Below are positions 62,671 through 64,000 of a stretch of 64,000 nt of DNA, piece by piece; position 1 is the stretch's first letter; each line of letters starts with the position of its first letter. The notes below the pieces were generated by a model. That model did no database searches and was not told the DNA's origin. It was given only the letters and a program-made list of their open reading frames with translations. A program made the position numbers and the translations under genes. The stretch spans positions 17,764,001 through 17,828,000 of the forward strand of contig CM053154.1 in NCBI GenBank assembly GCA_028571685.1, written 5' to 3'. The DNA comes from Heterohyrax brucei (lineage: Eukaryota; Chordata; Mammalia; Hyracoidea; Procaviidae).

Positions 62671-63955
62671 TGTGACCGAGGCTAGGGACCTTTACTTAAC
62701 GTCACACAGCTCTTTAGTAGGCTGTTTTTACTTGAAGAAAGTATGTTTTCAAACAGTTCACCCAACCTCAGCCTTGCTGCCCGCTTCTGACAGTGACCCT
62801 GTTTCCTGGCTCTCTGTCAAGGTCACTCCCTGGTACAACTGTAGTCACAGCTTCTCATTTAACATCCAGCTGCTCTTGATTCTTGACCCTATAAGGCAGT
62901 TCTACTCTGTCCAGACTCAGTTTGAGTCAAGAGCTGGTGAAAACTTGAGCTGTTCCACTCCCACCCTTCTGCAGGTACTCCAGTGGGTGATGGAAGTAGC
63001 TGGGAAGGGTCTCATAGGAAAAACATTTTCTGACATTCATTGGCTTTCTTGTTATAACTTCTTTAGGAAGGAAGTCCTCTGGCATGCCAGGAATTACTCT
63101 CAGAGCCAGGCCAAGCCAAGAATGTTAATAAAAGGTTTCCCAAAGCTTTTCTATCAGACCCTTTCATCTCAATCCAGGCATGAAGAATCAGGATTGGGCC
63201 TGTGGGTGGAGAGGAAAGACTCCACTAGAGGATATTATTAGGCTTATTGTGTGGATGGAGGAAGTAAAGGCCAGAGGCTCACAACCAACCCTACAGGATC
63301 CAAACTCAGAGGCGGACCTGATCAAGCCAGACCTGATCTCCAACTTCAGATGGCTCTAAACTTGGCTGGTAGCCATGTTTGGATCTGATGCTTAGTGCAG
63401 TCCAGCCATCCTGTGTGTACCCCTTTGGGATGGAGAAGAGGATTCCCTGATGGTACTCACAGCTGAGGCTTGGGGACATTGGGGCCTCTCTGGGAAAAGC
63501 CTTGGTCTAATTCAACAGGCCTTTCCAAAACAGGCTTCTCATGTGCCAGGGCTGCATGTATCCTGTCTCTCAGTGTAGCCAGACCTTTGTCCATGCTGTC
63601 CTTTGGACAAGGATCTTGCTCCCTTCTCCCACCCACTCCTGATGTGCTTACCCTCACCCACCTCCTCTGGAGAGCCAGCCCCTCCTCTGGAGAGCCAGCC
63701 TCCCTGGCTCTCACCTGGCTCGACCTCAGCTGCGTGCATTCCTTGTTCCCAGTCAATACTTTACTATACTGACATGTGTGGACTCTGTCCCTTGTGTCCC
63801 TGTCTTGTCTCCATGGCTAGATTTTTTTTTTTTTGGTAGAATAAATTTTTAAAAACGTGCCTTTTCTGTCATTTTTTAAATGTGTAAATCTGTCATGTTA
63901 GTTATCTTTACCATGTTGTCTGTTACCATCCCTGCTGTGTTTCCAATTTTTTTCA
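62671..63955. other. Intron stretch, no recognised exon
   Basis: A 200-codon frame (62639-63241, +) begins inside a SINE and has no domain signal. The rest is unique-looking. Confidence 0.5.
63661..63700 (+). repeat. Exact 20-bp tandem duplication
   Basis: CCTCCTCTGGAGAGCCAGCC occurs twice with no mismatch and no spacer. Confidence 0.95.
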
Positions 63956-64000
63956 TCACCCTATAGGGTCGCCATGAGTCGGATCCAACTCGACAGCACT
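63956..64000 (+). mobile_element. AfroSINE 3' end, cut by the window
   Basis: CCCTATAGGGTCGCCATGAG, TCGGATCCAACTCGACAGCA: one of the least diverged copies. It lacks a recognisable 5' part here. Confidence 0.9.

Larger units (their letters stand above)
41705..64000 (+). other. AFAP1L2: AFAP1L2 intron 1 (continues past window)
   Basis: Begins with the GTGAGG donor. I looked for a downstream exon continuing the family N terminus (ALEQLL-like) on the + strand and found none before 64000. This implies a first intron longer than 22 kb. Confidence 0.7.

Noticed and set aside
62639-63241. A 200-codon plus-strand frame
   Set aside because: It starts in a SINE and shows no domain. It is not flanked by plausible splice sites as an AFAP1L2 exon.

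Overview
This is mammalian nuclear DNA. No bacterial, viral or plasmid gene organisation is present. The window is packed with roughly 60 copies of a tRNA-derived SINE whose 3' end reads, near consensus, GTCGCTATGAGTCGGAATC followed by GACTCGACGGCAGTGGGTTT. I recognise this as the AfroSINE, so the host is an afrotherian, most likely a paenungulate such as an elephant. An RTE-type LINE, MaLR-like LTRs and old MIR/L2/hAT debris fit this.

Only two protein-coding pieces can be supported. (1) Positions 68-181, + strand: the terminal coding exon of an actin-binding LIM protein, encoding the end of a villin headpiece and followed by a long 3' UTR to about 5200. (2) Positions 41689-41704, + strand: a five-codon first coding exon (MERYK, phase-1 donor) inside a strong CpG island, matching the start of AFAP1L2 (XB130). 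In human, ABLIM1 and AFAP1L2 are neighbours in the same orientation, so I call the first gene ABLIM1. From 41705 to the window end is AFAP1L2 intron 1; I find no second exon.

Layout: 1-5200 ABLIM1 last exon and 3' UTR. 5200-41180 intergenic, about 36 kb, very rich in Afrotherian repeats: a five-copy unclassified retroposon family, an RTE LINE with a twin-priming inversion, a MaLR-like provirus with two unlike LTRs, solo LTRs with clean target duplications, a fold-back mariner and many SINEs. 41180-42330 CpG-island promoter. 42330-45100 repeat-poor proximal intron. 45100-64000 intron with SINEs, an LTR in a CpG-dense patch, a perfect 17-bp palindrome and a 330-bp direct duplication.

SINE labels used below. 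Type S: short, about 160 bp, containing CTTGGAAACTCTATGGGGCAG or its complement. Type L: about 200 bp, with an extra block like GAAAGGCCTGGCAATC. Type X: long, containing a block like ACAGAACAAAACACTGCCCAG that also occurs at the 3' end of the RTE LINE. All repeat names come from pattern recognition, not a database search; boundaries are usually good to about 10 bp. Almost every open frame in the window is a chance frame through repeats or UTR.
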